From: Nocardia brasiliensis IFM 10847 | GTDB lineage: Bacteria > Actinomycetota > Actinomycetes > Mycobacteriales > Mycobacteriaceae | NCBI RefSeq assembly: GCF_000710915.1 | Contig: NZ_BAUA01000058.1 | Coordinates: 1 to 36,130, forward strand | DNA length: 36,130 bases | Reading direction: 5' to 3' | In this document: positions 1 to 8,645 of the stretch, piece after piece | How positions within the stretch are numbered: the stretch's first letter is position 1 | Layout: the number at the start of each line of letters is the position of its first letter | Notes under the pieces: model-generated | What the model was told of the DNA's origin: nothing | Seen by the model: only the letters and a program-made list of their open reading frames with translations | Databases searched by the model: none | Position numbers and translations under genes: made by a program

Positions 1-30
1 CGGCGACGGCACTGCTGGACTGACGCCCCG

Positions 31-1152
31 ATGCCACGCGTGCTGATCGCCTCGGACAAGTTCAAGGGCTCGCTGACCGCCGCGGCGGTCGGGCGGGCCA
101 TCGCGGCCGGAATTCGGGAGGTACTGCCGGATGCGGCGATATCGATCGTCCCCGTAGCCGACGGCGGCGACGGGACCGTCGCCGCCGCGCTGGCCGCGGG
201 GTTCACCGCCGTACCGGTGACCGCGGCTGGACCGACCGGAGAACCGGTCGACACGGCGTACGCCCGGCGCGACGACCTGGCCGTGGTGGAACTGGCGGAC
301 GTCTCGGGGCTGGTCCGGCTTCCCGATGGAGTCTTCGCACCGATGACCGCGACCAGCCGCGGCACGGGCGAGGTGATCGCCGCGGCGATCGCGGCGGGCT
401 GCCGACAGGTGGTACTCGGCATCGGCGGCAGCGCGGGCACCGACGGCGGCGCGGGACTGCTGCGCGCCCTCGGTGCTCACCTGCTCGACGCGGCAGGCGC
501 CGAAATCGAAGACGGGGGTGCGGCTCTCGCACAGCTCGCCACCTTCGACCTCGCCGCTTTGCGGGAGCGGACAGCGGGGGTCGAATTCACCGTCGCGTGC
601 GACGTGGACAACCCGCTCCTCGGTCCCCGCGGCGCGGCGGCCGTCTACGGACCGCAGAAGGGCACAGACGCCGCACAGGTGACCATCCTCGATGCGGCAC
701 TGGGCCATTGGGCCGACGTCGTCGCCGCGGCCACCGGTAGCGACCTGCGCGACACCCCGGGGGCGGGCGCGGCCGGCGGCGTCGGCTTCGCGGCCGTCGC
801 CGTGCTCGGGGCCCGGCTGACACCCGGCATCGAATTGGTCCTGGACCTGGTCGATTTCGACCGGCAGCTGGCGCTGGCGGATCTGGTCGTCACGGGCGAG
901 GGCACGCTCGATGAGCAGACCCTGCACGGCAAAGCGCCCGCGGGCGTCGGGGCGGCAGCCGGCGCGGCGGGCGTGCCGGTGGTCGCCGTATGCGGACGGA
1001 ACACGCTGCCGGACTGGCGATTACACGAGTCCGGCTTCACCGCCGCGTATTCGCTGCTGTCGATCGAGCCGGACGTGCGGCGCTGCCTCACCGAAGGTGA
1101 GGTCCTGCTGCGGCAGCTCGGAGCGCGGATCGCCACGCGGCACCTGTCATAA
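31..1152 (+). CDS. glxK: Glycerate kinase (GlxK/GarK family)
   Basis: Phosphorylates D-glycerate with ATP, moving glyoxylate-derived carbon into glycolysis. The N-terminus reads MPRVLIASDKFKGSL, the family hallmark, followed by VADGGDGT near residue 48, the GIGGSAGTDGGAG segment near residues 130-142 and VTGEGTLDEQT near residues 288-298, all typical of this two-domain cytosolic kinase. The length of 373 residues is normal. The ATG lies 7 nt after a TGA at 21-23 that may end an upstream gene, so it could be the last gene of an operon entering from the left. The convergent IclR gene and the aminotransferase beyond it fit glyoxylate/glycerate metabolism. Family call is secure; whether the 2- or 3-phosphoglycerate is made cannot be read here. 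Confidence 0.95.
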   Translation: MPRVLIASDKFKGSLTAAAVGRAIAAGIREVLPDAAISIVPVADGGDGTVAAALAAGFTAVPVTAAGPTGEPVDTAYARRDDLAVVELADVSGLVRLPDGVFAPMTATSRGTGEVIAAAIAAGCRQVVLGIGGSAGTDGGAGLLRALGAHLLDAAGAEIEDGGAALAQLATFDLAALRERTAGVEFTVACDVDNPLLGPRGAAAVYGPQKGTDAAQVTILDAALGHWADVVAAATGSDLRDTPGAGAAGGVGFAAVAVLGARLTPGIELVLDLVDFDRQLALADLVVTGEGTLDEQTLHGKAPAGVGAAAGAAGVPVVAVCGRNTLPDWRLHESGFTAAYSLLSIEPDVRRCLTEGEVLLRQLGARIATRHLS

Positions 1153-1167
1153 CCGCACGCTTTCCGA

Positions 1168-1211
1168 TTTCGCACACCCGGCTCCGGCCTGCCCGCAGCG
1201 GGTGTGCGAAA
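1168..1211. terminator. Bidirectional terminator-like hairpin between convergent genes
   Basis: A perfect 13-bp inverted repeat: TTTCGCACACCCG (1168-1180) and CGGGTGTGCGAAA (1199-1211) with an 18-nt GC-rich loop. It fills the 75-nt gap between the ends of the glycerate kinase and IclR genes. The arms end in TTT/AAA, so each strand gives a stem followed by a short T-containing tail. Termination is inferred from position and shape. Confidence 0.75.
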
Positions 1212-1227
1212 CCGGTTGCGCCACGGT

Positions 1228-1968
1228 TCACTTGCTCAGGCGCGCACTGATCGTGTGCGCCGCCTCGCGCACCGCTGCGGCCCAGGCCGGCTCGGATTCG
1301 GCCGTCAGCCTGCTGATCGGCACGTTCACACTCAGGCTCGCGATCGGCTTCTCCGCGCCGTCCAGGATCACCGCCGCCACCGCGCCGACATCGGAGCGCC
1401 ATTCGCCGCGGTTCACCGCGAATCCGCGCGCCTTGATCTCGGCCAACTCGGCCTGCAGCGCGACCGGGTCGGTGATCGTGGTGTCGGTGTAGCGCGGCAG
1501 CTCACCGGCCACCAGCTTGCGCACGGTATCGGGATCGCTGTGCGCGAGTACGGCTTTGCCGTTCGCCGAGGCGTGCAGCGGCAACGAGTGCCCCAGCGCC
1601 ATGTTGGTGCGCACCGGTTTGTCGGTCTCCAGCCGCTCGATCAGGACCATCTTGCCGTCCTCGGGGATGGTCAGGTGGATGGTCTCCTCGGTGTGCCTGC
1701 GCAGGTTCTCCATGATCGGCAGCGCCACGCCGCGCAACCCGAGATCGCCACCGGCGCGGCTACCGACCGCCAGCGCCTTCGTGGTCAGCACCCACCGGGT
1801 GATCTCCCCGGACGCCGGGCGAATCCACCCCGCCGTGTCCAAGGTGACCAGCACCCGCTGCACCGAACTCTTCGGCATATCAAGCACTCTCGACAACTCG
1901 CCGACGCCGATCGGCTGCCGGGCCGCGACCTCCTCCAATACCCGGAGCGTGTTGAGGACATTGCGCAA
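1228..1968 (-). CDS. IclR-family transcriptional regulator
   Basis: A 246-residue DNA-binding regulator. Residues 1-60 form the IclR winged helix-turn-helix (VGELSRVLDMPKSSVQRVL around residues 22-40). Residues 75-246 form the effector-binding domain, including the characteristic RGFAVNRGEW segment. The start is TTG at 1968, supported by a GAGGAG ribosome site 8 nt upstream. It is divergent from the aminotransferase at 2061, with a dyad and direct repeat between them, so it probably controls that gene and the downstream transporter and dehydrogenase genes. Related IclR proteins sense glyoxylate or small acids; the ligand here is unknown. Confidence 0.92.
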   Translation of the reverse strand: MRNVLNTLRVLEEVAARQPIGVGELSRVLDMPKSSVQRVLVTLDTAGWIRPASGEITRWVLTTKALAVGSRAGGDLGLRGVALPIMENLRRHTEETIHLTIPEDGKMVLIERLETDKPVRTNMALGHSLPLHASANGKAVLAHSDPDTVRKLVAGELPRYTDTTITDPVALQAELAEIKARGFAVNRGEWRSDVGAVAAVILDGAEKPIASLSVNVPISRLTAESEPAWAAAVREAAHTISARLSK

Positions 1969-2014
1969 AGTCTTGACTCCTCTATCTCACATCCCTACCC
2001 TTGCTGAACCTTCT

Positions 2015-2044
2015 CACGGCACAGTGTGCCATAACACGGCACAG
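2015..2044. promoter_or_regulatory. Candidate IclR operator: dyad plus direct repeat
   Basis: GGCACA-G-TGTGCC at 2018-2030 is a perfect 6-bp dyad with one central base. The 10-mer CACGGCACAG occurs at 2015-2024 and again at 2035-2044, a 20-nt period that puts both copies on the same DNA face. The element lies in the 92-bp gap between divergent IclR and aminotransferase genes, 17 nt before the latter's ATG. Operator function is inferred. Confidence 0.5.
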
Positions 2045-2060
2045 ATCGGAAATAGATGTG

Positions 2061-3227
2061 ATGACCGCGCACAGCGGACGGCATTTCCTGCAGATTCCCG
2101 GACCGACCAACGTCCCCGACCGGGTACTGCATGCCATCGCGCAACCGACCATCGACCATCGCGGGCCCGAGTTCGCCGAACTCGCGCTCGATCTCCTGCA
2201 CCGGCTCAAACCGGTTTTCGGCACCGCAAACCCGGTCGTCGTCTATCCCGCCTCCGGCACCGGAGCCTGGGAGGCGGCCCTGGTCAACACTCTGTCCCCC
2301 GGCGATCGCGTAATCGCCTTCGAGACTGGTCATTTCGCGAGTCTGTGGCGCGACATGGCCGAACGCCTCGGCCTGATCGTCGATTTCGTGCCGGGCGACT
2401 GGCGCCGTGGCGCGGACCCGGCGGCCCTGGCCGAGCGGCTCGCCGCCGACACCGCGCACGAGATCGCGGCCGTGATGGTCGTGCACAACGAGACCTCGAC
2501 CGGTGTCACCAGCCGCATTCCGGAGATCCGCGCCGCCATCGACGAGGCCGACCACCCGGCGCTACTACTGGCCGACACGATCTCGTCGCTGGGATCCATC
2601 GACTACCGGCACGACGACTGGGGCGTCGACGTGACGGTCGCCTGCTCCCAGAAGGGGCTGATGCTGCCACCCGGACTGAGTTTCAACGCGATCAGCGACA
2701 AGGCCCTGGCGGCCGCGACGACAGCGCGACTGCCGAAGTCCTTCTGGGACTGGACACCGATTCTCGACAACAACGAGCGCGGCTTCTACCCCTACACGCC
2801 CGCGACCAACCTGCTCTACGGCTTGCGCGAAGCCCTGATCATGCTCGAGGAAGAAGGCCTGCCGAATGTTTTCGCGCGACACCGCCGGCACGCGGCCGCC
2901 ACCAGAGCCGCCGTACACGGGTGGGGCCTCGAGGTGCTGTGCGCCGACGCGCGGGAGTACTCCGGCGCATTGACCGCCGTGCTGCTCGGCGCGGAGTACG
3001 ACGCGGACAAGGTGCGCCGAATCATCCTGGAGCGCTTCGACATGTCGCTCGGCACCGGGCTCGGTAAGCTCGCCGGTCGCGTCTTCCGGATCGGCCACCT
3101 CGGCCACTTCAACGATCTGATGCTCGCGGGCACGCTGTCCGGCGTGCAGATGGGCCTCGAGCTCGCGGGCGTCACCGTCGACCCCGCCGGGTTGCCCGCC
3201 GCGCTCGCGGTGCTACGCGCCGAATAG
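2061..3227 (+). CDS. Serine-glyoxylate / alanine-glyoxylate-type aminotransferase (class V, PLP)
   Basis: A class V PLP aminotransferase of 388 residues closely resembling bacterial serine-glyoxylate aminotransferases. It has the N-terminal IPGPTNVPDRV motif, PASGTGAWEAAL (cofactor phosphate loop), MVVHNETSTGV, a LADTISSLGS aspartate region, and CSQKGLMLPPG, where the lysine should bind PLP. Such enzymes transfer an amino group from serine or alanine to glyoxylate, giving hydroxypyruvate or pyruvate plus glycine. The start at 2061 (MTAHSGRH) is preferred to an in-frame ATG at 2001 because family members start close to the IPGPTN motif and the operator candidate lies between. Ureidoglycine-glyoxylate transaminase is a related alternative, but no other purine-catabolism genes are nearby. 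Confidence 0.88.
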   Translation: MTAHSGRHFLQIPGPTNVPDRVLHAIAQPTIDHRGPEFAELALDLLHRLKPVFGTANPVVVYPASGTGAWEAALVNTLSPGDRVIAFETGHFASLWRDMAERLGLIVDFVPGDWRRGADPAALAERLAADTAHEIAAVMVVHNETSTGVTSRIPEIRAAIDEADHPALLLADTISSLGSIDYRHDDWGVDVTVACSQKGLMLPPGLSFNAISDKALAAATTARLPKSFWDWTPILDNNERGFYPYTPATNLLYGLREALIMLEEEGLPNVFARHRRHAAATRAAVHGWGLEVLCADAREYSGALTAVLLGAEYDADKVRRIILERFDMSLGTGLGKLAGRVFRIGHLGHFNDLMLAGTLSGVQMGLELAGVTVDPAGLPAALAVLRAE

Positions 3228-3339
3228 CCCCTCGGCTCGCACCGAACCTGTTCTCGCCACGTCCCTTTCGCTCCCAGCTGGGCCCCCGCTTCGACAGCCT
3301 CCTGCTCGACTCTCGATGCTCCGCCACGAGCGACTCTCG

Positions 3340-3361
3340 CCCGGCTCCACCACGAGCCGGG
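3340..3361. other. Small hairpin in the aminotransferase-MFS gap
   Basis: CCCGGCT (3340-3346) pairs with AGCCGGG (3355-3361) across an 8-nt loop. No T-run follows. It lies in the 188-nt gap after the aminotransferase stop and could be an attenuator or mRNA-end stem; function is not shown. Confidence 0.4.
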
Positions 3362-3373
3362 ATCCGAATATCC

Positions 3374-3394
3374 ACCGGCGCCGATCGCGCCGGT
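3374..3394. promoter_or_regulatory. 8-bp dyad just upstream of the MFS ribosome site
   Basis: ACCGGCGC (3374-3381) and GCGCCGGT (3387-3394) form a perfect dyad with a 5-nt centre, ending 7 nt before the GAGGAGG ribosome site of the transporter. It could be an operator or a leader stem that affects translation of the TTG-started transporter. Only the symmetry is seen. Confidence 0.4.
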
Positions 3395-3415
3395 CACCTA
3401 CGAGGAGGTAGGTCG

Positions 3416-4777
3416 TTGTCCGAGCGGACCTCTCCCATCCGGCGCTTCGCCGAAATGAAGCGCTGGACCTATATTTTGCCGGTCGTCGTCTTCATCTACG
3501 TCATCTGTTATATCGACCGGACCAACATCAGCTTCGCACTCACTCATCTCGAAGCCGATATGGGGCTCACCAAGGCGCAGCAGGGCCTCGCGAGCGGCAT
3601 CTTCTTCTGGGGCTATCTGCTATTGCAGATACCCGGCGGCTATATGGCCGAAAGATGGAGTGCCAGAAAGTGGATCGCGATCCTGATGGTGCTGTGGAGC
3701 GTGGCCGCGATGGCCCAGGGCTTCACCAACTCCGTCGGCCAATTGCTGCTGGCCCGATTCCTGCTCGGGGTGGCCGAGGGCGGCGTGCAGCCCGCGCTGA
3801 TGGCCACCATCCGGTCGTGGTTCCCGTTCGCCGAACGCGGCAGGGCCTACGCGATTTTCAAGCTGTACACCCCGATCGCGGCGATCGTCGCCGCGCCGTT
3901 CTCCGGCATCCTGCTGACCTACACGGACTGGCGCTGGATGTTCATCATCCAGGGCGGCGCGCCGCTGATCGTCGGGCTCATCGCCTGGCTCGCGGTGATC
4001 CGCGATACGCCGGCCAAGGCGGGCTGGTTGTCGCAGAACGAACGCGACTACATCGAACGTTCCCGGCTCGAGGAAGGGGAACCGCTGCAACACCGCGGCA
4101 CCTTCAAGGCCGCGTTCACCAGCCGGATCGTCTGGCACTTCGCCCTCATCTACACCCTGACGCAGATGGGCCTGCTCGGCCTCACCCTGTGGCTGCCGAG
4201 CGTGTTGAAGAAGGCGTTCCACACCGATATGAAGGTGGGTCTGGTCGCGATACTGCCCCAGCTCGCGGCGGGCGTGGCCATCATTCTGATCGGCCGGTCG
4301 GCCGACAAACGGGGCGGCCACATCGCACACATGTCGCTGGTCCTCGGCTCGGCGGCGATCATCCTCGGTGGCGCGAGTTTGATTTCACCGCAACAGAAGT
4401 GGCTGGTACTGGGGGCGATGATCCTCGGCACCGCCGCCTCGATCGCCTGGTACGGCCCGTTCTGGGCAACGGTCACCAAGCTCGTTCCGGTGGCCGCCGC
4501 GGGCGCGGGCCTGGGACTGATCAACGGCGTCGGTAATCTCGGCAGCTTCTTCGGGCCGTATATCGGCGGCTGGCTCAGCGATCTCAGCGGCGGTGGATAC
4601 GCGCTCACCCAGGCCTTTTTTGGCGGGGTGTTCGGTGCCGCCGCGCTGCTCGTGCTGACCTTGCGCAAGAAATTGCGCGAGGCAACGCAATCGGTGGTGG
4701 TCGAACCCATCCCGGTCGAGACGGCACGGATCGCACCGGCCCAACAACCGGCACCGGATCGGGCCCCGCTCGTCTGA
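3416..4777 (+). CDS. MFS transporter, anion:cation symporter (tartrate/hexuronate/phthalate-type)
   Basis: A 453-residue integral membrane carrier with about 12 hydrophobic segments. The early CYIDRTNISFA motif in helix 1, GYLLLQIPGGYMAERW, and the cytoplasmic RFLLGVAEGG and WF(P)xxERGRA motifs are typical of the ACS family, which imports organic anions such as tartrate, glucarate, galactonate or phthalate. The start is TTG at 3416, fixed by GAGGAGG at 3402-3408. It sits between an aminotransferase and a hydroxyacid dehydrogenase, so it probably imports the substrate of that pathway. A strong hairpin follows its stop. The substrate cannot be assigned from sequence alone. Confidence 0.9.
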   Translation: MSERTSPIRRFAEMKRWTYILPVVVFIYVICYIDRTNISFALTHLEADMGLTKAQQGLASGIFFWGYLLLQIPGGYMAERWSARKWIAILMVLWSVAAMAQGFTNSVGQLLLARFLLGVAEGGVQPALMATIRSWFPFAERGRAYAIFKLYTPIAAIVAAPFSGILLTYTDWRWMFIIQGGAPLIVGLIAWLAVIRDTPAKAGWLSQNERDYIERSRLEEGEPLQHRGTFKAAFTSRIVWHFALIYTLTQMGLLGLTLWLPSVLKKAFHTDMKVGLVAILPQLAAGVAIILIGRSADKRGGHIAHMSLVLGSAAIILGGASLISPQQKWLVLGAMILGTAASIAWYGPFWATVTKLVPVAAAGAGLGLINGVGNLGSFFGPYIGGWLSDLSGGGYALTQAFFGGVFGAAALLVLTLRKKLREATQSVVVEPIPVETARIAPAQQPAPDRAPLV

Positions 4778-4781
4778 GTAC

Positions 4782-4821
4782 CACGGCGGCCGGGTTCCGG
4801 AGACCCGCCCCGGCCGCCGTG
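4782..4821. terminator. Strong 13-bp hairpin between MFS and dehydrogenase genes
   Basis: CACGGCGGCCGGG (4782-4794) pairs perfectly with CCCGGCCGCCGTG (4809-4821) over a 14-nt loop, followed by a TCCCCCTTC tract. It starts 4 nt after the MFS stop and ends 41 nt before the next ATG. It may terminate, attenuate or stabilise the upstream mRNA, lowering the level of the dehydrogenase genes relative to the transporter. Confidence 0.6.
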
Positions 4822-4862
4822 TCCCCCTTCGGCGCACTCTCACGGATCCAGAAGGAATCCCC

Positions 4863-7808
4863 ATGAACTCCCCCACGATCGACGGCGCGGCAGCCGACGT
4901 GTCTGCCCGCTTGGAGCGCGCGCTGCGCGAAACCCTCTCCGGCGAAGTGGCTTTCGACGACTACAGCCGCCACATCTTCTCCCGTGACGCGAGCATGTAC
5001 TCGATGATGCCCGCGGGTGTGGCCTTTCCCCGCGACGCGGACGACGTCGCCGCGGCGGTGCGCGCGGCGGGCGAACTCGGGGTGCCGATCGTCGCGCGCG
5101 GCGCGGGCACGAGCTTGGCCGGGCAGACCATCGGGCCCGGTCTGGTACTCGACCTGTCCCGGCACATGCATCGCATCGTGCACCTCGACCCGGTGGCCCG
5201 CACCGCACTGGTCGAGGTCGGGGTGGTGCAGGACCAGCTCAACCAGGCCGCCGCCGCCCACGGGTTGATGTTCGGGCCGGACACCTCGACCAGCAACCGC
5301 GCCACCATCGGCGGCATGATCGGCAACAACTCCGCGGGCAGCGGCTCGCTGACCTATGGCATGACGATAGATCACGTGCGGGCGCTCGATGTGGTGCTCG
5401 CCGACGGCTCCCGCGCCAGGCTGGAATCGGTCGACGAGCTCGAGCGCAAGCGCCGCGCCACCGCGCGCACGTTGGAAGGCCGGATATATCAAGAGCTTTC
5501 GGACCTCGTCACGGCCGACGCGGACATCATCGAGGCCGGCATGCCGGCGTTCTGGCGGCGGGCGGGCGGGTACCGGCTCGACCGGCTGGTGGGTTTCGGC
5601 GCCGAAAAGCCCTTCGACCTCGCCAAATTCGTGGTCGGCGCGGAAGGCACGCTGGTGGTCGTCACACACGCACTGGTCGACCTGGTGCCCAAACCGGCCC
5701 GGACGGTCTACGCCGTCGGTCACTTCACCGACACCGTGAGCGCGATCGCGGCCACCACCGACGCGCTGAGCTGCGAGCCCGATCAGGTCGAGCTGATGGA
5801 TCGCACCATTCTCGAATTGTCCAGGCAGAAGCTCGAATACGCCGAACTCGGCACGATCCTGGTCGGCGATCCCGGTGCGCTGCTGTTCGTCTCGTTCAGC
5901 GGTGACGACGAGACGCGCCTGGTCGCCGAGCTGGACCGGCTCGAGGCGCTGTGGCGGCGCAACGGGCACGGTTATCACACGCTGCGCGCCGTCACGCCCG
6001 CCGATCAAACGGCGTTGCTGAAGGTCCGCAAATCCAGCCTCGGGCTGCTGATGGCCGCGGGCGAGGGCACCCGCCGCCCGCTCGCCTTCGTCGAGGACAC
6101 CGCCGTGGACCCGGTGCACCTGACCGAATACACCAGGCGGTTCAAGGAGATTCTCGACGAGCACAAGATGCAGGCGGGCTTCTACGGCCACTGCTCGGTC
6201 GGCTGCCTGCACATCCGTCCGTTCGTCGACCTCACGCAGCCGGACGAGGTGGTCAAGATGCGCGCGGTCGCCGAGGCGGTGCAGAAACTCGTCGCCGAAT
6301 ACGGCGGAGTGAACTCCAGCGAACACGGCGACGGGCTCGCCCGCAGCGAGTTCAACCGCGAGATCTTCGGCGACGAGCTGTACGAGGCGATGCGAAAAGT
6401 CAAGCGGCTCTTCGATCCCGGCAACATCATGAACCCCGGCAAGATCGTGGACGCGCCGTCGATGACCGAGAACCTGCGCGATCGCGACGCGCTGCCGCCC
6501 GCGCCGCCGCTGACCACCGCATTGAAGTTCGAGGTCGTCGGCGGCATGCGCGGCGCGGCGGACCGCTGCATGAACATCGGACTGTGCCGCAAAGCCACCA
6601 CGGGCGTGATGTGCCCGTCCTATATCGCGACCAAGAACGAGGAGCACGCCACCCGTGGCCGCGCCAACGCGCTGGTGAAAGCGCTCTCCGCACCGGATCC
6701 GCACGCCGCGCTCGGCGACGAGCGGTTGCACGAGATCCTCGATCTGTGCCTGATGTGCAAGGCGTGCAAGAGCGAGTGCCCGATGAGCGTGGACATGGCC
6801 TCGCTCAAAGCAGAGACTCTCGCACACCATCACGAAATACACGGAACACCCCTGCGCTCCAGGGTTTTCGGCTCGATCCGGGCACTCAACCGGCTCGGCT
6901 CGGCGACCGCCCCGCTGTCGAATCTGCCCGGCAGGATCGGCTTCGCGCGCCGGATGATGGACCGCACTCTCGGTATCACCGCCGCTCGTCCGCTACCGGT
7001 GTTCCAGCGGGCCAACCTGATTCGCGGCTTCCGCAAGCATCGTCGGGCTGCCCCGGCTGTTCCCGCCCCGCTCGGCACCGTCCACTGGCTCGCTGATTCC
7101 TTCACCACCTACACCGAGCCGCACATCGGCATGGCAGCCATCGAACTGCTGGAACTGGCGGGCTGGCGGGTGGAACTCGCGAGCGGCGGGTGCTGCGGCC
7201 GTTCCAGTATGTCCAAGGGGCTGCTCGACGACGCCCGGAAAAAGGCTGCGGGACTGATCGATTCGCTCAACACGCACACCGAGTCCGGGTCGCCGATCGT
7301 CGGGTGCGAACCCTCGTGCCTGTTCATGCTGCGCGACGAGCACGCGGCACTGGTGCCGGACGTGGACGCGGTGCGCGCGGTCGCGGCCCGGGTAAAACAG
7401 GTGGAGGAATTGCTGGTCGAGGCCATCGATGCGGGGCGACTGTCGTTGAGCGACGCCCTCGCCGGTCGCCGGATCGTCTTCCACGGGCACTGCCACCAGA
7501 AAGCGGAGGTCGGCACGGCCGCGACGATGGCACTGCTGCGGCGGATTCCGGGGGTGCAGGTCGAAGAGATCAACTCCGGCTGCTGTGGCATGGCGGGCTC
7601 GTTCGGCTTCGAATCGGAGCATTACGACACCTCGATGGCAGTCGGGGGCGACCGGCTCTTCCCGGCCCTCGCCGCGGAACCGGACGACACGATCGTGGCG
7701 GCGACCGGAGTGTCGTGCCGCCAGCAGATCTTCCACGGCGCGGGACGCACCGCCTGGCACCCGGTCGAGCTGGTGCGCGAGGCACTGGCCGGGCCGGACG
7801 ACGAATAG
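4863..7808 (+). CDS. FAD-linked dehydrogenase/oxidase fused to Fe-S (GlcD-GlcF/D-lactate dehydrogenase-like)
   Basis: A 981-residue fusion. Residues about 45-225 are an FAD-binding type 4 domain (VARGAGTSLAGQ, then GGMIGNNSAGSGS). Residues about 280-540 are the FAD-linked oxidase C-terminal domain with a GHCSVGCLHIRP segment. Residues about 567-650 carry two ferredoxin-like cysteine clusters (including CLMCKACKSECP). Two CCG domains follow (GGCCGRSSMSKG near 775, GCCGMAGSFGFE near 905). The family oxidises 2-hydroxy acids such as glycolate, D-lactate or D-2-hydroxyglutarate and passes electrons through Fe-S clusters to the respiratory chain. With a glyoxylate aminotransferase and an organic anion carrier upstream, glycolate or another 2-hydroxy acid is a reasonable substrate. 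Its stop is only 8 nt before the FAH-family gene. Confidence 0.92.
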   Translation: MNSPTIDGAAADVSARLERALRETLSGEVAFDDYSRHIFSRDASMYSMMPAGVAFPRDADDVAAAVRAAGELGVPIVARGAGTSLAGQTIGPGLVLDLSRHMHRIVHLDPVARTALVEVGVVQDQLNQAAAAHGLMFGPDTSTSNRATIGGMIGNNSAGSGSLTYGMTIDHVRALDVVLADGSRARLESVDELERKRRATARTLEGRIYQELSDLVTADADIIEAGMPAFWRRAGGYRLDRLVGFGAEKPFDLAKFVVGAEGTLVVVTHALVDLVPKPARTVYAVGHFTDTVSAIAATTDALSCEPDQVELMDRTILELSRQKLEYAELGTILVGDPGALLFVSFSGDDETRLVAELDRLEALWRRNGHGYHTLRAVTPADQTALLKVRKSSLGLLMAAGEGTRRPLAFVEDTAVDPVHLTEYTRRFKEILDEHKMQAGFYGHCSVGCLHIRPFVDLTQPDEVVKMRAVAEAVQKLVAEYGGVNSSEHGDGLARSEFNREIFGDELYEAMRKVKRLFDPGNIMNPGKIVDAPSMTENLRDRDALPPAPPLTTALKFEVVGGMRGAADRCMNIGLCRKATTGVMCPSYIATKNEEHATRGRANALVKALSAPDPHAALGDERLHEILDLCLMCKACKSECPMSVDMASLKAETLAHHHEIHGTPLRSRVFGSIRALNRLGSATAPLSNLPGRIGFARRMMDRTLGITAARPLPVFQRANLIRGFRKHRRAAPAVPAPLGTVHWLADSFTTYTEPHIGMAAIELLELAGWRVELASGGCCGRSSMSKGLLDDARKKAAGLIDSLNTHTESGSPIVGCEPSCLFMLRDEHAALVPDVDAVRAVAARVKQVEELLVEAIDAGRLSLSDALAGRRIVFHGHCHQKAEVGTAATMALLRRIPGVQVEEINSGCCGMAGSFGFESEHYDTSMAVGGDRLFPALAAEPDDTIVAATGVSCRQQIFHGAGRTAWHPVELVREALAGPDDE

Positions 7809-7816
7809 GAGACAAC

Positions 7817-8599
7817 ATGCGTATCGTCCGCTATTCCCGCGACGGCCGAGCCGCACGCGGCGTCGTCATAGGCGATGTGGTGCACCGCCTTTCGCCCGAC
7901 GACGAGCCCGGGGCGGCGGTCGGCCCGCTGGCCGAGCAGACCTTGCTCGCCCCCTGTGAGCCGCGCACCATCGTGTGCGCGGGAAGCAATTACGCGGGCC
8001 AGATCATCGAGAAGGGCAGGCCGTGGCCGCAGCGTCCGTCACTGTTTCTCAAGGCGCCCAACGCCGTCACCGATCCGGACGCGACCATCCTGCGGCCCGC
8101 CGAAGTGCGGCGGCTCGAGTACGAAGGCGAACTGGCCGTCGTCATCGGGCACACGGCGCGGGACGTGTCCGCCGATCGAGCCGCCGACTACATCCTCGGC
8201 TACACCTGCGCCAACGATGTCACCGCAGACGACTGGCGCTCCGACGGACAGTGGGCGCGCGCGAAAAGCGCGGACACCTTCTGCCCCCTGGGACCCTGGA
8301 TCGAAACCGATGTTTCCGATCCGTCGGCACTGCATCTCGTCACCCGACGCAACGGTCAGGTGGTCCAGCAGGCTGCGGTCGCGGACATGGTCTTCGGTGT
8401 GGGCGCCCTGCTGTCCTTCGCCACCCGCTGGATCACCCTGCGCCCCGGCGACGTGCTGCTCACCGGCAGCCCCGCCGGGGTCGGCCCGATGGAACCCGGC
8501 GACACCGTGGAGGTCGAGATCGCGACCATCGGCACACTCCGGAACACCGTCGCGGACCGCAAGAGTCACGAGAACGGCGGTGTCGCCCTCGTCCGCTAG
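7817..8599 (+). CDS. Fumarylacetoacetate hydrolase (FAH) family protein
   Basis: A 260-residue metal-dependent C-C hydrolase, decarboxylase or isomerase of the FAH superfamily. The family signature is visible: CAGSNYAGQIIE, FLKAPNAV, then YEGELAVVIG (acidic metal ligands) and NDVTADDW...DGQWARAKSADTFCPLGPW, ending with LTGSPAGVGPM. The ATG at 7817 follows AGGAGA, which overlaps the stop of the dehydrogenase gene, so the two genes are co-translated or at least co-transcribed. Related enzymes cleave acylpyruvates or 2,4-diketo acids formed by oxidation of hydroxy acids, which fits the dehydrogenase upstream. The exact substrate is unknown. Confidence 0.92.
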   Translation: MRIVRYSRDGRAARGVVIGDVVHRLSPDDEPGAAVGPLAEQTLLAPCEPRTIVCAGSNYAGQIIEKGRPWPQRPSLFLKAPNAVTDPDATILRPAEVRRLEYEGELAVVIGHTARDVSADRAADYILGYTCANDVTADDWRSDGQWARAKSADTFCPLGPWIETDVSDPSALHLVTRRNGQVVQQAAVADMVFGVGALLSFATRWITLRPGDVLLTGSPAGVGPMEPGDTVEVEIATIGTLRNTVADRKSHENGGVALVR

Positions 8600-8645
8600 T
8601 TCCTCGGCCCGACCGCCGCGAGCCGCTTCCGCTGCGCCAGGAACC

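Noticed and set aside
1..23. Possible 3' end of an upstream gene (frame ending in TGA at 21-23)
   Set aside because: Only seven codons are visible, too few to support a coding call; it is mentioned under glycerate kinase.
4605..6842. Long minus-strand open frame of 745 codons opposite the dehydrogenase
   Set aside because: It is rich in Arg, Gly, His and Val without motifs, typical of the antisense of a high-GC gene, and the plus-strand gene is well supported.
8599..8644. GTTCCT/AGGAAC inverted repeat between the FAH and DUF385-type genes
   Set aside because: Arms of 6 bp around 34 nt are too weak to call a terminator.
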